Source: a virus | Reading direction: 5' to 3' (one strand) | Virus record (IMG/VR): IMGVR_UViG_3300047551_002821 | Coordinates: 1-35,422 of that record | DNA length: 35,422 nucleotides | In this document: in pieces, positions 26,887 through 35,043 of the stretch | Layout of the letters: the number at the start of each line of letters is the position of its first letter | Numbering within the stretch: the first letter of the stretch is position 1 | Notes under the pieces: generated by a model | Database searches by the model: none | Seen by the model: only the letters and a program-made list of their open reading frames with translations | Told to the model about the DNA's origin: nothing | Program-made: the position numbers and the translations under genes

Positions 26887-29796
26887 ATGCCCATAATTGT
26901 ATCTCCTACTGTACTTTCTAATGCCAGAGTTAATATAGCATACAGTAATTACATTACTGCCACCGGAGGTACAGCCCCGTACACATTTACAGTATCTTAT
27001 GGTGGATTACCAGCTGGTTTATACTTGGCCGCAGATGGACGATTAGGTGGAACTCCTAGTCAAAGTGGAACTTATTATTTCACCGTTACTGCCACAGACG
27101 CTATAAAAAGTTTGGGTTCTAGACCCTATGCATTGACGGTTGAGGAAAATTTAGATATTTACACAGTTAGTTCGTCTAATTTTACAATTCAAAATGGCAA
27201 AGGTTGTGTGACATTTCGTGTTAAACCAGATAGTATTAATAGAGATTACATAGCAACAATAACTGTAAACACCAATGAGAAATTATTGTTAAGAATTAAT
27301 AATTTAGGATTCATTGGGGTGCCTGCGACCACCAGTACTACGTCCACAACTACTAGAGCTCAGACTACTACATCATCAACTACAGTGTTTGTTAGTACAA
27401 GTACTACTAGTACTACTAGTACTACTAGTTCTACAACTACATCGACAACTACATCAAGTCCATTTGGTACCTATACCGGTTTTGAATTCTGCCAAGGATT
27501 TAATTTATGGCGCAGGTACCTAGATGGTCGCGGCGGTACTTTTGATTTAATATACGAATTTAACAGTATTACCTGCGGCTTTAACGTACCTACAACTAGA
27601 CCACCAACTACAACTTCCACAACAACCACCACAACTACTCGACCAATTGAGCCTGGGCAACCTACAACTACTAGTACAACTTCAACAAGCACAACAAGCA
27701 CAACAAGTACAACCACAACCAGCACTACCAGTACGACCACAACCAGTACTACCAGTACTACTACAACTTCAACTAGTACTACTACAACTACTACAACTTT
27801 AGGACCAAGACCTAATCGACCCAACTTAGTTTGGGATACCAGTCAAGAAAATCAGAGTATAATATCATGGACACGATTAATCTATAAAATATCAGATCCG
27901 TATATTTTTTCAGGTAATATTATATCTGGTTCATTACCAATTGGTTTAAATCTAACCAAAGATGCAACGTTAGGTAATGCCAATGTGATATCAGGAGCGC
28001 CAAGTCCATACTTTATAACCAATTTGGAACCAATAAAAACTTATAAATTTACTATAAGTTCAAATACTGCACCTAGCACAGTTACAGTAAGGTCATATAG
28101 TATTTCGGTTGTCGATAAAGTTTTAGATTATTACTTTATCCTACCCGACAGGTTAACAAGGTCAACTTATGGATTCAGATATAGATTTAACAGTGGTTTA
28201 ACTGAACCATCAGAAGGCAATTATTGGCGTTTAGCCAGTGGGTTACTACCCCCACATTTGAGATTAAACGATAACGGACAAATTGAGTTATTATATAACG
28301 AACCAATCTCTCCGTTTGAAAGGATAAGATTTATCAAAAATTGGATTGATAGCTATGAACTCAGTCAAGATGCATGGGAAGAATGGTTATTGACATTTAT
28401 ACAACAACCACTTCAATATGATTATCAATTTGTCTTGGAATATGTCAGTCAGGATAATATTATTCTCAAGGCGATTACAGTCAGACTTATTATTACAAAA
28501 CCACCAATTTGGGAAGATTGGTTTTATAATAATCAGTATAATCTGGAAGTTGATCAAGATAGATATTATTATCTTTTATTAAGCACTGAACAAGAAGATA
28601 TACAATGGATAACAGAAAGCAATCTAGGATCAATTGTTAACGGAAGTGTAAGTGATCGATCGATATTGGCAACGGGTAATCGTGGAATAAGCTATCAATT
28701 CAAACCCTATACTTATAATAGATTGCCACAAGGTTTAAAATTAACGTCTCAGGGGTATTTGACCGGTAGAGTAAGTTTTAGATGCTATGAAGACGATCCT
28801 GCTAACCTTCCCGAAAATGATGTATATGTATTCGCTGTAAGAGCTAGTACAAATAATAGGTTTACCTATTTAGAAAAACGATTTACTATAAAAGTAGATA
28901 AAGTTTATGATGTACCGTCCGATAATTTATACATTTACGCAGCTCCTAAATTAGAACAAAGAAAAAAATATTTGGGAATAATTGAAGATCAGACTATTAT
29001 TCCTAAAGAATATATCTATAGAATAGATGATCCATGGTTTGGTCTGAACAAAAGAATGCATTTTTTATTTGCTCCCGGGGTAACAAAAACTACTTTGTCT
29101 CATTATGAACAAAAAATCATAACCAATCATTATAACAAAACTATATTGTTTGGAGAACTTAAGGTTGCTTACAGCTTTAATAGTAGGTTACAAATTGATT
29201 ACGAAGTGGTTTATTTAGAAATTCGTGACCCTTTATACAATTATGACGATCCTAAGTTAGGTAGAAACACACCAAAAAATACCATAGACCTTAGACCATA
29301 CATTACTAACTATTATGTTAAGGGCGGGCAAAGTTATTATCTATTAAATCCAAATGGTTTACAAAATATGATGAGCATTATTGCCGATTCAATTGGTTTT
29401 ACTAATATAGGACTTGTCCCAAGTTGGATGACTAGTATACAACCCGATAATAAAACTCCAGGGATATTTTATAGACCTGTGCAAATGAAGATGGCTATGG
29501 TCATAGCCTATGTTAAACCAGGCATGGGCGATAGAGTAAAATATAATCTTAGATTAATTAATTGGAATGAATTTCAATTTACATTTGATCGGTATCAATT
29601 AGAAAACTCATTGACTGAAAACTATGATCAAACAAATAGATCATTTATTAAAGGTAGCCAAGCTAGTATATTTGACAATGGATTTACTAAATTTGACAGC
29701 GACAGTACCAGATTTGTAGAAAACATGGAATATTACCGAGACCCAGAAACGGGCGATAAATATGTTAAATTTCCAAGAGCCGGAGTATTTAGATAA
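26887..29796 (+). CDS. 969-aa structural protein with Ig-like (He_PIG-type) modules and Thr/Ser linkers
   Basis: Starts 1 base after the protease stop, so probably coupled. Residues 1-90 form a putative Ig domain of the He_PIG type (GTAPYTFTVSYGGLPAGLYL, DGRLGGTPSQSGTYYFTVTATDA in two halves). Two mucin-like Thr/Ser linkers follow (about 148-192 and 238-305), made of TTSTT repeats. Further LPxGLxL...G.L.G modules appear near 337-367 and 613-640. The C-terminal 300 residues are Tyr- and Asn-rich without a recognised fold and end in GDKYVKFPRAGVFR. The protein has no signal peptide. It is most likely a baseplate or tail appendage protein; no homologue is recognised by name. Confidence 0.72.
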   Translation: MPIIVSPTVLSNARVNIAYSNYITATGGTAPYTFTVSYGGLPAGLYLAADGRLGGTPSQSGTYYFTVTATDAIKSLGSRPYALTVEENLDIYTVSSSNFTIQNGKGCVTFRVKPDSINRDYIATITVNTNEKLLLRINNLGFIGVPATTSTTSTTTRAQTTTSSTTVFVSTSTTSTTSTTSSTTTSTTTSSPFGTYTGFEFCQGFNLWRRYLDGRGGTFDLIYEFNSITCGFNVPTTRPPTTTSTTTTTTTRPIEPGQPTTTSTTSTSTTSTTSTTTTSTTSTTTTSTTSTTTTSTSTTTTTTTLGPRPNRPNLVWDTSQENQSIISWTRLIYKISDPYIFSGNIISGSLPIGLNLTKDATLGNANVISGAPSPYFITNLEPIKTYKFTISSNTAPSTVTVRSYSISVVDKVLDYYFILPDRLTRSTYGFRYRFNSGLTEPSEGNYWRLASGLLPPHLRLNDNGQIELLYNEPISPFERIRFIKNWIDSYELSQDAWEEWLLTFIQQPLQYDYQFVLEYVSQDNIILKAITVRLIITKPPIWEDWFYNNQYNLEVDQDRYYYLLLSTEQEDIQWITESNLGSIVNGSVSDRSILATGNRGISYQFKPYTYNRLPQGLKLTSQGYLTGRVSFRCYEDDPANLPENDVYVFAVRASTNNRFTYLEKRFTIKVDKVYDVPSDNLYIYAAPKLEQRKKYLGIIEDQTIIPKEYIYRIDDPWFGLNKRMHFLFAPGVTKTTLSHYEQKIITNHYNKTILFGELKVAYSFNSRLQIDYEVVYLEIRDPLYNYDDPKLGRNTPKNTIDLRPYITNYYVKGGQSYYLLNPNGLQNMMSIIADSIGFTNIGLVPSWMTSIQPDNKTPGIFYRPVQMKMAMVIAYVKPGMGDRVKYNLRLINWNEFQFTFDRYQLENSLTENYDQTNRSFIKGSQASIFDNGFTKFDSDSTRFVENMEYYRDPETGDKYVKFPRAGVFR
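27384..27800 (+). repeat. Thr/Ser microsatellite tracts (ACT/AGT/ACA repeats)
   Basis: Two low-complexity tracts (about 27384-27460 and 27600-27800) built of triplets ACT, ACA, AGT and ACC encode the TTSTT linkers. Short units such as AGTACTACT repeat in tandem. A related tract occurs at 26660-26745 in the protease gene. The reverse strand reads as a long Val-rich frame, which is only a shadow. Confidence 0.85.
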
Positions 29797-30813
29797 ATGA
29801 CCAGTAGCATAAGCACCACGGGTATCAACGTAGATTATCCGATCGCCGGTGTTAATAATTCCAGTCAAGGGTTTAGAGATAATTTCAACGCTATCAAACA
29901 AGCCTTAGAATCTGCAAAGTCAGAAATTACAGAATTGACTGATTTTACAAGAATGACCTTGCTACGCCAACCTGTAGGGCAATATTTTAATAATGATTTA
30001 AATTATAATGTAATAAGCAGAGCCCAACTTCGTGCTCCAGCAGTTAGTTACGCAGAAAATTCAATCGCGGATAACCAAATAGTAATTGATTATTTCCGTG
30101 GCAGTGTCCAGATGATAGATTTAATTAACAGTGCCAGTCTTAGGTTTGACAATTTTCCAATTGGGGGTTTAAGTAGTAGCATACGGTTGTACTTCAAGGT
30201 ATTTGCTCCGGGGCTATCGGTACAGTTTTTTCAAAGAATAATCCAAAATTTAGATAACCCGTTATTAATTGATGATAAATTAACTTTTAATCGGTCCGGC
30301 GAACACATGATAGAATTTCAAACTGTGGATAATGGAGCCACATTCTTTCTAGTTTCGTCAAATGCCAGTGCCGGGCCGCCGGGACCACAAGGAGTTCCTG
30401 GCATTGACAGTGTAGTGAAAATCGGTAATGTATATAGTTATATGTACGCAGGTAGTAAAGCAGCAGGTAATCAAAGCAAATTTGACATGGTTACTATAAG
30501 CGGCTTAGGCAATAATGGTATATTAGAACTAAGTCTAGCACACCATCATTCCGGTGTAGGAATGCATGGAGCTTATCGTAGAGTAAGTTATGCTTTAAAC
30601 GCATATACCACACTGTTAGAACTAGAAAATTTTGAAAAAACTTTTGACTCTGGCGTAACATCCGGTAATGTTGGATTCGCTGTTTCTAGACCAACCACTG
30701 GTAATGTAACCATATCATGGTTAGGCAATGTTAGTTTTGATACGAGTTTTACATTTTACATGACAGTTAATGGTAATCAACAGTTAACTTTTAGTAAAAT
30801 AAATCTTGATTAA
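29797..30813 (+). CDS. 338-aa virion structural protein with short collagen-like segment
   Basis: The N-terminus has INVDYPIAGVNNSSQGFRDN followed by FNAIKQALESAKSEITEL, a block I know from structural (baseplate/fibre-associated) proteins of marine T4-like phages, where NSQGFRDNF is a hallmark. A beta-rich middle is followed by a short collagen-like tract GPPGPQGVPG near residue 190, then a C-terminal beta domain (NVYSYMYAGSKAAGNQSKFD, HHHSGVGMHGAYRRVSY, NGNQQLTFSKINLD). The start codon lies directly behind the previous stop (TAAATGA), indicating coupling to the 969-aa gene. Likely a tail or baseplate component; exact role unknown. Confidence 0.72.
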   Translation: MTSSISTTGINVDYPIAGVNNSSQGFRDNFNAIKQALESAKSEITELTDFTRMTLLRQPVGQYFNNDLNYNVISRAQLRAPAVSYAENSIADNQIVIDYFRGSVQMIDLINSASLRFDNFPIGGLSSSIRLYFKVFAPGLSVQFFQRIIQNLDNPLLIDDKLTFNRSGEHMIEFQTVDNGATFFLVSSNASAGPPGPQGVPGIDSVVKIGNVYSYMYAGSKAAGNQSKFDMVTISGLGNNGILELSLAHHHSGVGMHGAYRRVSYALNAYTTLLELENFEKTFDSGVTSGNVGFAVSRPTTGNVTISWLGNVSFDTSFTFYMTVNGNQQLTFSKINLD

Positions 30814-30839
30814 TCAGAGGTTACCAGCTACAATAGCTG
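30806..30839 (+). promoter_or_regulatory. Sigma70-type promoter with hairpin before mazG
   Basis: TTGATT (30806-30811), a 17-base spacer and TACAAT (30829-30834). The -10 lies inside a small perfect inverted repeat, CAGCTA-CAA-TAGCTG (30825-30839). The expected start is close to 30841, giving a very short leader with AAAGGA before the ATG at 30856. The inverted repeat over the -10 could be an operator. Confidence 0.6.
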
Positions 30840-30855
30840 AGTTAAAGGAAATAAA

Positions 30856-31293
30856 ATGGCTATAGTAGATCTTAATGCATATTCAAAATTCGTTAAAACA
30901 GTTACCAGCGAAACCAGTAATGATTTAACCGCATTTATGAATCGTCTGGACGTAATAGACGGTAACTATGATTTCGCTAATAATCAACACGGGCCAAATG
31001 TAAATGTACCGTTAATGTTGACAGGTGTAATAGGTCTAAGCAGTGAAACCGGTGAATTAGCAGAAATCGTAAAAAAAGTTACTTTTCAAGGTAAACCTTT
31101 AACAGAAGAAACTTTATTCCATATGAAACGAGAATTAGGCGATATCATTTGGTATTGGACCAATATGTGTCGTGCCCTTGATCTTAACCCCAACGATGTC
31201 ATTGCCGAAAATGTAAATAAATTAAAGTCTCGCTACCCCGGTGGCGAATTTAATGTTTACCAAAGCGAAAACAGAAAACAAGGAGACATCTGA
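30856..31293 (+). CDS. mazG: MazG-like nucleotide pyrophosphohydrolase
   Basis: A 145-aa all-alpha NTP pyrophosphatase of the MazG superfamily. Metal-binding residues are in SSETGELAEIVKK (E64, E67, E70) and KRELGDIIWYW (E93, D96), followed by the typical NKLKSRYPGGEF end. MazG enzymes hydrolyse (d)NTPs to monophosphates. Phage MazG has been proposed to lower ppGpp or to clean or recycle nucleotides in starved hosts, which would fit a phage carrying phosphate-starvation genes. It has its own promoter and an AAAGGA ribosome-binding site, and its stop overlaps the next start (TGATG). Confidence 0.9.
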   Translation: MAIVDLNAYSKFVKTVTSETSNDLTAFMNRLDVIDGNYDFANNQHGPNVNVPLMLTGVIGLSSETGELAEIVKKVTFQGKPLTEETLFHMKRELGDIIWYWTNMCRALDLNPNDVIAENVNKLKSRYPGGEFNVYQSENRKQGDI

Positions 31294-31532
31294 TGTACCA
31301 CCCATTACTGCCAGACCTTGGTGAGTTTACCGACGATGAGTTAATGAAAAAATACAATGAATTAAACACTAAATGGGGGCAAGCTAACAGAGCAGGCACG
31401 GTCAGTGTCTTACAACAAATGGCAACTGTTTTGGAGTGTTATCGTATTGAAATACGCAGACGTCAAGAAAAACTGTTACAGGAAGTAAGTAGTCGTAATC
31501 CATCATTTAAAAATATTATTGATATCAAATGA
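31293..31532 (+). CDS. Small helical protein of unknown function
   Basis: A 79-aa protein coupled to mazG (TGATG at 31291-31295) with AAGGAG upstream. The sequence is largely helical and charged (FTDDELMKKYNELNTKWGQA, LECYRIEIRRRQEKLLQEV), like the small coiled-coil proteins frequent in T4-like phages. It overlaps the next gene by ATGA. No function recognised. Confidence 0.72.
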   Translation: MYHPLLPDLGEFTDDELMKKYNELNTKWGQANRAGTVSVLQQMATVLECYRIEIRRRQEKLLQEVSSRNPSFKNIIDIK

Positions 31533-32044
31533 AGTTTGATCAATACGGGCAACCATATTGTAACGAATCGGATCTAGTAGATCTACTTTACCAACAACCG
31601 TCGGTTAATATTAAAGATTTTGTCGTTGACTGTCCCAACAGGTACAATCAAAGCGTCAAAGAGTTACATTTAGATTGGCCATTGTTATCGAAATATGTAG
31701 CAAATACTCAGCCATTGGCAGAGTTCGACCAACAACAGCAAAGTGAGTGGTTTATGCCTGAAGAATATAAACAGCTTGATATAGCTAAATGGCTGTTAGA
31801 TCTTTGTAAAAGTCAAGATGAGTTACAAAGAGTCGGTGAAGAATTGCTATTATTCCAGGAAAGAAATCTATTTCCGTTACTGTGTTATCTTAAATATCTA
31901 GTAGATACCATGCGCGATCATAATATTGTTTGGGGTTTAGGGCGTGGTAGTAGCGTAGCTAGTTATGTATTATTTTTAATTGGAGTTCATAAAATTAATA
32001 GTATGTACTTTGATTTAGACATACAAGAATTTTTGAAAGGTTAA
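31529..32044 (+). CDS. DnaE-like fragment ending before the catalytic aspartates
   Basis: A 171-aa protein. Residues about 105-171 match the part of DnaE that precedes the active site: the long helix (QDELQRVGEELLLFQERNLF, PLLCYLKYLVDTMRDHNIVWG), the loop LGRGSSVASYVLFLIGVHKI, equivalent to PGRGSGAGSLVAYALGI, and FDLDIQEFLKG, equivalent to DLLFERFLN. The protein then stops, exactly where the PDxDxDF catalytic strand would begin, so it cannot be a polymerase alone. It differs from the 557-aa DnaE-like protein (152-1825), which has its own copy of this region. It starts in an ATGA overlap and sits upstream of the clamp-loader genes. It may be an accessory or regulatory replication protein. Confidence 0.7.
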   Translation: MKFDQYGQPYCNESDLVDLLYQQPSVNIKDFVVDCPNRYNQSVKELHLDWPLLSKYVANTQPLAEFDQQQQSEWFMPEEYKQLDIAKWLLDLCKSQDELQRVGEELLLFQERNLFPLLCYLKYLVDTMRDHNIVWGLGRGSSVASYVLFLIGVHKINSMYFDLDIQEFLKG

Positions 32045-32047
32045 ATT

Positions 32048-32404
32048 ATGAGTAAAATGTACAGAAGTGCTCAAGGAAAAATGGTTGATATTGATCGCTT
32101 GAGATTGATGAATGAAGATGTTATTGCTGTAGGTAACATGCGTGTCAACGCAAGGGGCGACGAGTTAGGACCCGGCGGCGAAGTCATACGCAATAGAAAT
32201 GAAGTTATGGACAATTATTATAGTTTAAACACACCTACTGTAAAACCTAGTTATCCAGATCCTCTTCCTACAGAATCTTCAATACACCCTCCACCTCCGC
32301 CACCAACTACACCAGTGCGGGGGAGTTTAGCTCAACAACTTTTAAGACCAAATACAACAACTACAACAACTAAATCATTAAATGATCCAGAAGGACTAGA
32401 ATAA
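32048..32404 (+). CDS. Hypothetical protein with Pro- and Thr-rich tail
   Basis: A 118-aa protein. The N-terminal 70 residues (MYRSAQGKMVDIDRLRLMNE, then VIAVGNMRVNARGDELGPGG) are conserved in my memory of marine T4-like phage hypotheticals. The C-terminal half is low complexity: HPPPPPPTTP, then NTTTTTTK. It lies between the DnaE-like fragment and the co-chaperonin and overlaps the latter by one base (TAATG). The disordered tail suggests a peptide that binds a partner protein. Function unknown. Confidence 0.72.
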   Translation: MSKMYRSAQGKMVDIDRLRLMNEDVIAVGNMRVNARGDELGPGGEVIRNRNEVMDNYYSLNTPTVKPSYPDPLPTESSIHPPPPPPTTPVRGSLAQQLLRPNTTTTTTKSLNDPEGLE

Positions 32405-32754
32405 TGTCAACTGTTTTTGTCAATAAAATTAATCAATTGCGACCTTTACATGATAGTGTGTTGGTCACTGAAATGAATTTCGGTGAGCGAAAAACTTTAG
32501 GTGGCATAGTTATTCCTGGTGATGATGCCAAGGATAGGGGAATAAGACCACGGTGGGGACGAGTCTTTGCTGTAGGGCCCGATCAGCAAGAAATCAAAAT
32601 TGGACAATGGATCTGTGTTGGGCATGGACGTTGGACCAGAGGTATCACTGTCGAAGATGATCAAGGACAGCATGTGGTAAGACGTGTGGATAACAATGAT
32701 ATACTTTTGGTCAGCGACGAGCAACCAACGGACGATACAATACGTGACATCTAA
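32404..32754 (+). CDS. GroES-like co-chaperonin (gp31-type)
   Basis: A 116-aa protein with the GroES fold: LRPLHDSVLVTEMNFGERKT, then LGGIVIPGDDAKDRG (the GroEL-binding mobile loop around GGIVIPG), GRVFAVGPDQQEIKIGQWIC and DNNDILLVSDEQP, matching the GroES blocks RPLHDRV, GGIVL, GEVLAVG, VGDIVIF and ILAIVE. It is slightly longer than host GroES, with an insertion in the roof loop region and a C-terminal extension. T4 gp31 replaces GroES to fold the large capsid protein gp23; a similar role with host GroEL is likely. Neighbours are replication genes. Confidence 0.85.
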   Translation: MSTVFVNKINQLRPLHDSVLVTEMNFGERKTLGGIVIPGDDAKDRGIRPRWGRVFAVGPDQQEIKIGQWICVGHGRWTRGITVEDDQGQHVVRRVDNNDILLVSDEQPTDDTIRDI

Positions 32755-32772
32755 TAAAAAATCCTGTATAAT
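32744..32772 (+). promoter_or_regulatory. Sigma70-type promoter of the clamp-loader genes
   Basis: GTGACA (32744-32749), 17-base spacer, TATAAT (32767-32772). The expected start is about 32779, followed by AAGGAT and the ATG at 32804. The -35 lies inside the end of the co-chaperonin gene. Confidence 0.75.
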
Positions 32773-32803
32773 TCGTTGATACTGATATTACAAGGATAAT
32801 TTT

Positions 32804-33745
32804 ATGTTTTTGAATACTCTCTGGGTAGAGAAGTATCGTCCTAAAGAACTGGTTGACTATGTTTTTACTAACAGTGACACCAAGGATTTAGTAGACCATT
32901 GGTTGAAAGAAAAAAGCATTCCGCATATATTATTGCATGGTCCAGCTGGAACTGGAAAAACCACACTGGCTCGTTTACTAATCAGCAATTTAAAATGTGA
33001 TCCAGTGGATGTTCTACAGGTAAATGGCAGTAAAGAAGGTAGGAAAATTGATTGGCTACGTGACAAACTAGACGTATTCTGTCAAACAATGTCTTTCGGA
33101 GAAAGTGGTTTCAAAATTGTTATGATTGATGAGGCCGACTATTTGAGTAAAGACAGTGTACAACCTGCTCTGCGTAATTTAATGGAAGATTATGCAGGTA
33201 ATGTTCGATTTATTCTGACCTGCAATTACCCTAATAGACTGATACCTCCTCTACGTAGTCGATGTCAAGAATTACAGGTCAATCAACCCAATCAAGAAGA
33301 CTTTGTACGCCGTGTAGCTAACATTCTAGATCGAGAAAATGTCAGTTATGACGATATGAACTTGGTTCAATATGTATTAGCAACCTATCCGGACATGCGA
33401 AAGTGTTTGAACTTGATCCAATCCAATGTCATTAATCATAAATTGGTTACAGCAGATAACGGTAATTCTTCCACAAAAGACTTCAGACTTGATGCAGTTC
33501 GTCTCATGCAAGAGGGTCGTGTAAGAGAAGCTCGTCAATTGATCTGCGATCAAGTTAGAACAGAAGATGTGGAAGAAGTATTTCGTTGGGCTTATGATAA
33601 TCTCGAACTTTGGAGCAAGACCGACGAAGGTCAAGACGAAGCAATTAAAATTATTCGTCGTGGATTGGTCAATAATACCAGTTGTAGCGACGTGGAAATA
33701 AATCTCAGTGCAACATTAACCGAACTTATTACAATTGGAAAATAA
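32804..33745 (+). CDS. Sliding-clamp loader ATPase subunit (T4 gp44-like)
   Basis: A 313-aa AAA+ ATPase of the RFC-small-subunit/gp44 type. Landmarks: WVEKYRPKELVDYVF (8-21), Walker A GPAGTGKTT (46-54), Walker B MIDEADYLS (about 107-115), sensor 1 LTCNYPNRL (about 138-146) and the SRC arginine-finger motif (152-154), then a sensor 2/lid region (YPDMRKCLNLIQS) and a C-terminal collar domain. In T4 four gp44 subunits plus one gp62 load the gp45 clamp onto DNA. The gene has its own promoter and is followed directly by a gp62-like gene, as in T4. The clamp itself is not in this window. Confidence 0.93.
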   Translation: MFLNTLWVEKYRPKELVDYVFTNSDTKDLVDHWLKEKSIPHILLHGPAGTGKTTLARLLISNLKCDPVDVLQVNGSKEGRKIDWLRDKLDVFCQTMSFGESGFKIVMIDEADYLSKDSVQPALRNLMEDYAGNVRFILTCNYPNRLIPPLRSRCQELQVNQPNQEDFVRRVANILDRENVSYDDMNLVQYVLATYPDMRKCLNLIQSNVINHKLVTADNGNSSTKDFRLDAVRLMQEGRVREARQLICDQVRTEDVEEVFRWAYDNLELWSKTDEGQDEAIKIIRRGLVNNTSCSDVEINLSATLTELITIGK

Positions 33746-34120
33746 ATGTCAAATCTATATCTTGTAGCCTATTATATTGTTCGTCCTAAAAATAAAAAAG
33801 TAAGGACGCAACTCGAAGGGTGGATGAAGAAACCCGATTCTGTCAGTTACGACGAACAGGTAGCTATTACTCGAAGGCTCAATAACAATGATCTAAGCAT
33901 GGCTAAAATTATTTTAGACATGAAGAATAAAAAAGTTGTCAAAAACGGCTGGCTTAATAACACAAGTTTCGACGATTTATTTTTATATTTTTATAAAAAT
34001 TATCCTCAATATACTAAAGAAATTATGGAACGTTTAGATCCTAATTACCTATTAGGTTTAACTGCTATGCGTGAACCCGAAAGAGTCATTGACACCAGTG
34101 GAAGCCTAAGCTCGGTATAA
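33746..34120 (+). CDS. Probable clamp-loader small subunit (gp62-like)
   Basis: A 124-aa protein starting at the base after the gp44-like stop codon (TAAATG). Its position matches gene 62 next to gene 44 in T4-like phages. The sequence (VRTQLEGWMKKPDSVSYDEQ, KNGWLNNTSFDDLFLYFYKN and YPQYTKEIMERLDP) is helical and contains no ATPase motifs, as expected for gp62. It is shorter than T4 gp62 (187 aa). Assignment rests mainly on position and size, with modest sequence resemblance. Confidence 0.6.
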   Translation: MSNLYLVAYYIVRPKNKKVRTQLEGWMKKPDSVSYDEQVAITRRLNNNDLSMAKIILDMKNKKVVKNGWLNNTSFDDLFLYFYKNYPQYTKEIMERLDPNYLLGLTAMREPERVIDTSGSLSSV

Positions 34121-34123
34121 ATA
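34116..34123 (+). promoter_or_regulatory. Late-promoter-like TATAAATA
   Basis: An exact T4 late-promoter octamer overlapping the stop codon of the gp62-like gene. It lies 4 bases before the ATG at 34128, which has no ribosome-binding site. If used, the transcript would be leaderless or nearly so. Confidence 0.35.
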
Positions 34124-34127
34124 TTCG

Positions 34128-34373
34128 ATGCACCCAAGTTTTGCTCGATCATTGAAACAAAAAAAGCGTAGGGTTAGAGATCCTAACTTACCTCCGCCTC
34201 CAACTCTATTGGGTCAAGTAAAAGAGTTACGATTAACAAAAGAGGAAATAGATCGTTTACAATTGCAGATTATGCTTACTCAGCAACGGGTAGAGTATTT
34301 AGAAGCTAGTAATCGAAGATTAGAAAACAGTTTAGAATCAGTGCAAAATTGGGTTAAAAACCGAATGAGATAA
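34128..34373 (+). CDS. Small coiled-coil protein
   Basis: An 81-aa protein. The basic N-terminus (RSLKQKKRRVRDPNLPPPPT) is followed by a heptad-like coiled coil (KELRLTKEEIDRLQLQIMLT, then QQRVEYLEASNRRLENSLES). No visible ribosome-binding site; a TATAAATA motif lies 4 bases upstream. Could be a structural or DNA-associated protein. Family not recognised. Confidence 0.65.
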   Translation: MHPSFARSLKQKKRRVRDPNLPPPPTLLGQVKELRLTKEEIDRLQLQIMLTQQRVEYLEASNRRLENSLESVQNWVKNRMR

Positions 34374-34374
34374 G

Positions 34375-34403
34375 TCGACGGCGTATAACAAATACGCTAT
34401 AAT
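34375..34403 (+). promoter_or_regulatory. Sigma70-type promoter with inverted repeat
   Basis: TCGACG (34375-34380), a 17-base spacer and TATAAT (34398-34403). The spacer is exactly the inverted repeat GCGTAT-AACAA-ATACGC (34381-34397), which could be an operator or a short terminator stem for the upstream gene. The next gene starts at 34435. Confidence 0.6.
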
Positions 34404-34434
34404 CAATTTGTTATTTTAACATTTGGATCTCTAA

Positions 34435-35022
34435 ATGACAATAAATTTTTTTACCACAGAATTTCGTAAAAAAAATATACAAGGCTATGAAATTAAACTA
34501 GCAGAATGTCGTAGTCATAATGATATAACTGCCATGGTAGCGCCAATGAAAATTCAAAGATATACCTATGAATTTAGGCTAGTTAGAGTATTTTTAGATA
34601 ATTACACTCAAAGAGTTTTTAAATTTGGTAGAAGCGACAATCATCAATCCCATACTCCTGTTGAAAGAATTTATAGGTTAGCAGGACATTTGCCCGGTTG
34701 GGATAGCACTTTAAATATTCCATTGCGAGGACCAAGTGGCGATGACATGATCGATATATGCGAAAATTACTACAAGTTAACTGGGCATCGTATACTTAAA
34801 GATGACGTTATAATTAGAATACATGACTTTACAAATATACCTAGTCCAAGTCAAAGCGATCCTGAATTTTTAATTAAAAAGCATGAACGGTATTTAATTA
34901 AACAGTATAAAGAGACTTATGGAGTATTACCTGTAGGTAATGTAAGAGACGAAGGGTTTATGGATTATAAAAGCACAGTTGATCGAGCTTACTATAGTCA
35001 ATTCATTTACGAAGAAGCATAA
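34435..35022 (+). CDS. Hypothetical protein, possibly GIY-YIG-related
   Basis: A 195-aa protein with its own promoter. The middle contains QRVFKFGRSDNHQSHTPVER and IYRLAGHLPGWD, reminiscent of the YKIGRS...R.L pattern of GIY-YIG/T5orf172-like domains, followed by helices with ENYYKLTGHRI and a HERYLIKQYKETYGVLPVGN segment. The match is loose and key residues cannot be confirmed by eye. The N-terminus MTINFFTTEFRKKN has no signal. Treat as unknown, with a weak hint of a nuclease-like fold. Confidence 0.65.
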   Translation: MTINFFTTEFRKKNIQGYEIKLAECRSHNDITAMVAPMKIQRYTYEFRLVRVFLDNYTQRVFKFGRSDNHQSHTPVERIYRLAGHLPGWDSTLNIPLRGPSGDDMIDICENYYKLTGHRILKDDVIIRIHDFTNIPSPSQSDPEFLIKKHERYLIKQYKETYGVLPVGNVRDEGFMDYKSTVDRAYYSQFIYEEA

Positions 35023-35043
35023 ATTATAAAATCGGAAATAAAA

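Noticed and set aside
27471-27824. Val-rich minus-strand frame
   Set aside because: Antisense of the Thr/Ser linker microsatellite; composition is fully explained by the repeat.
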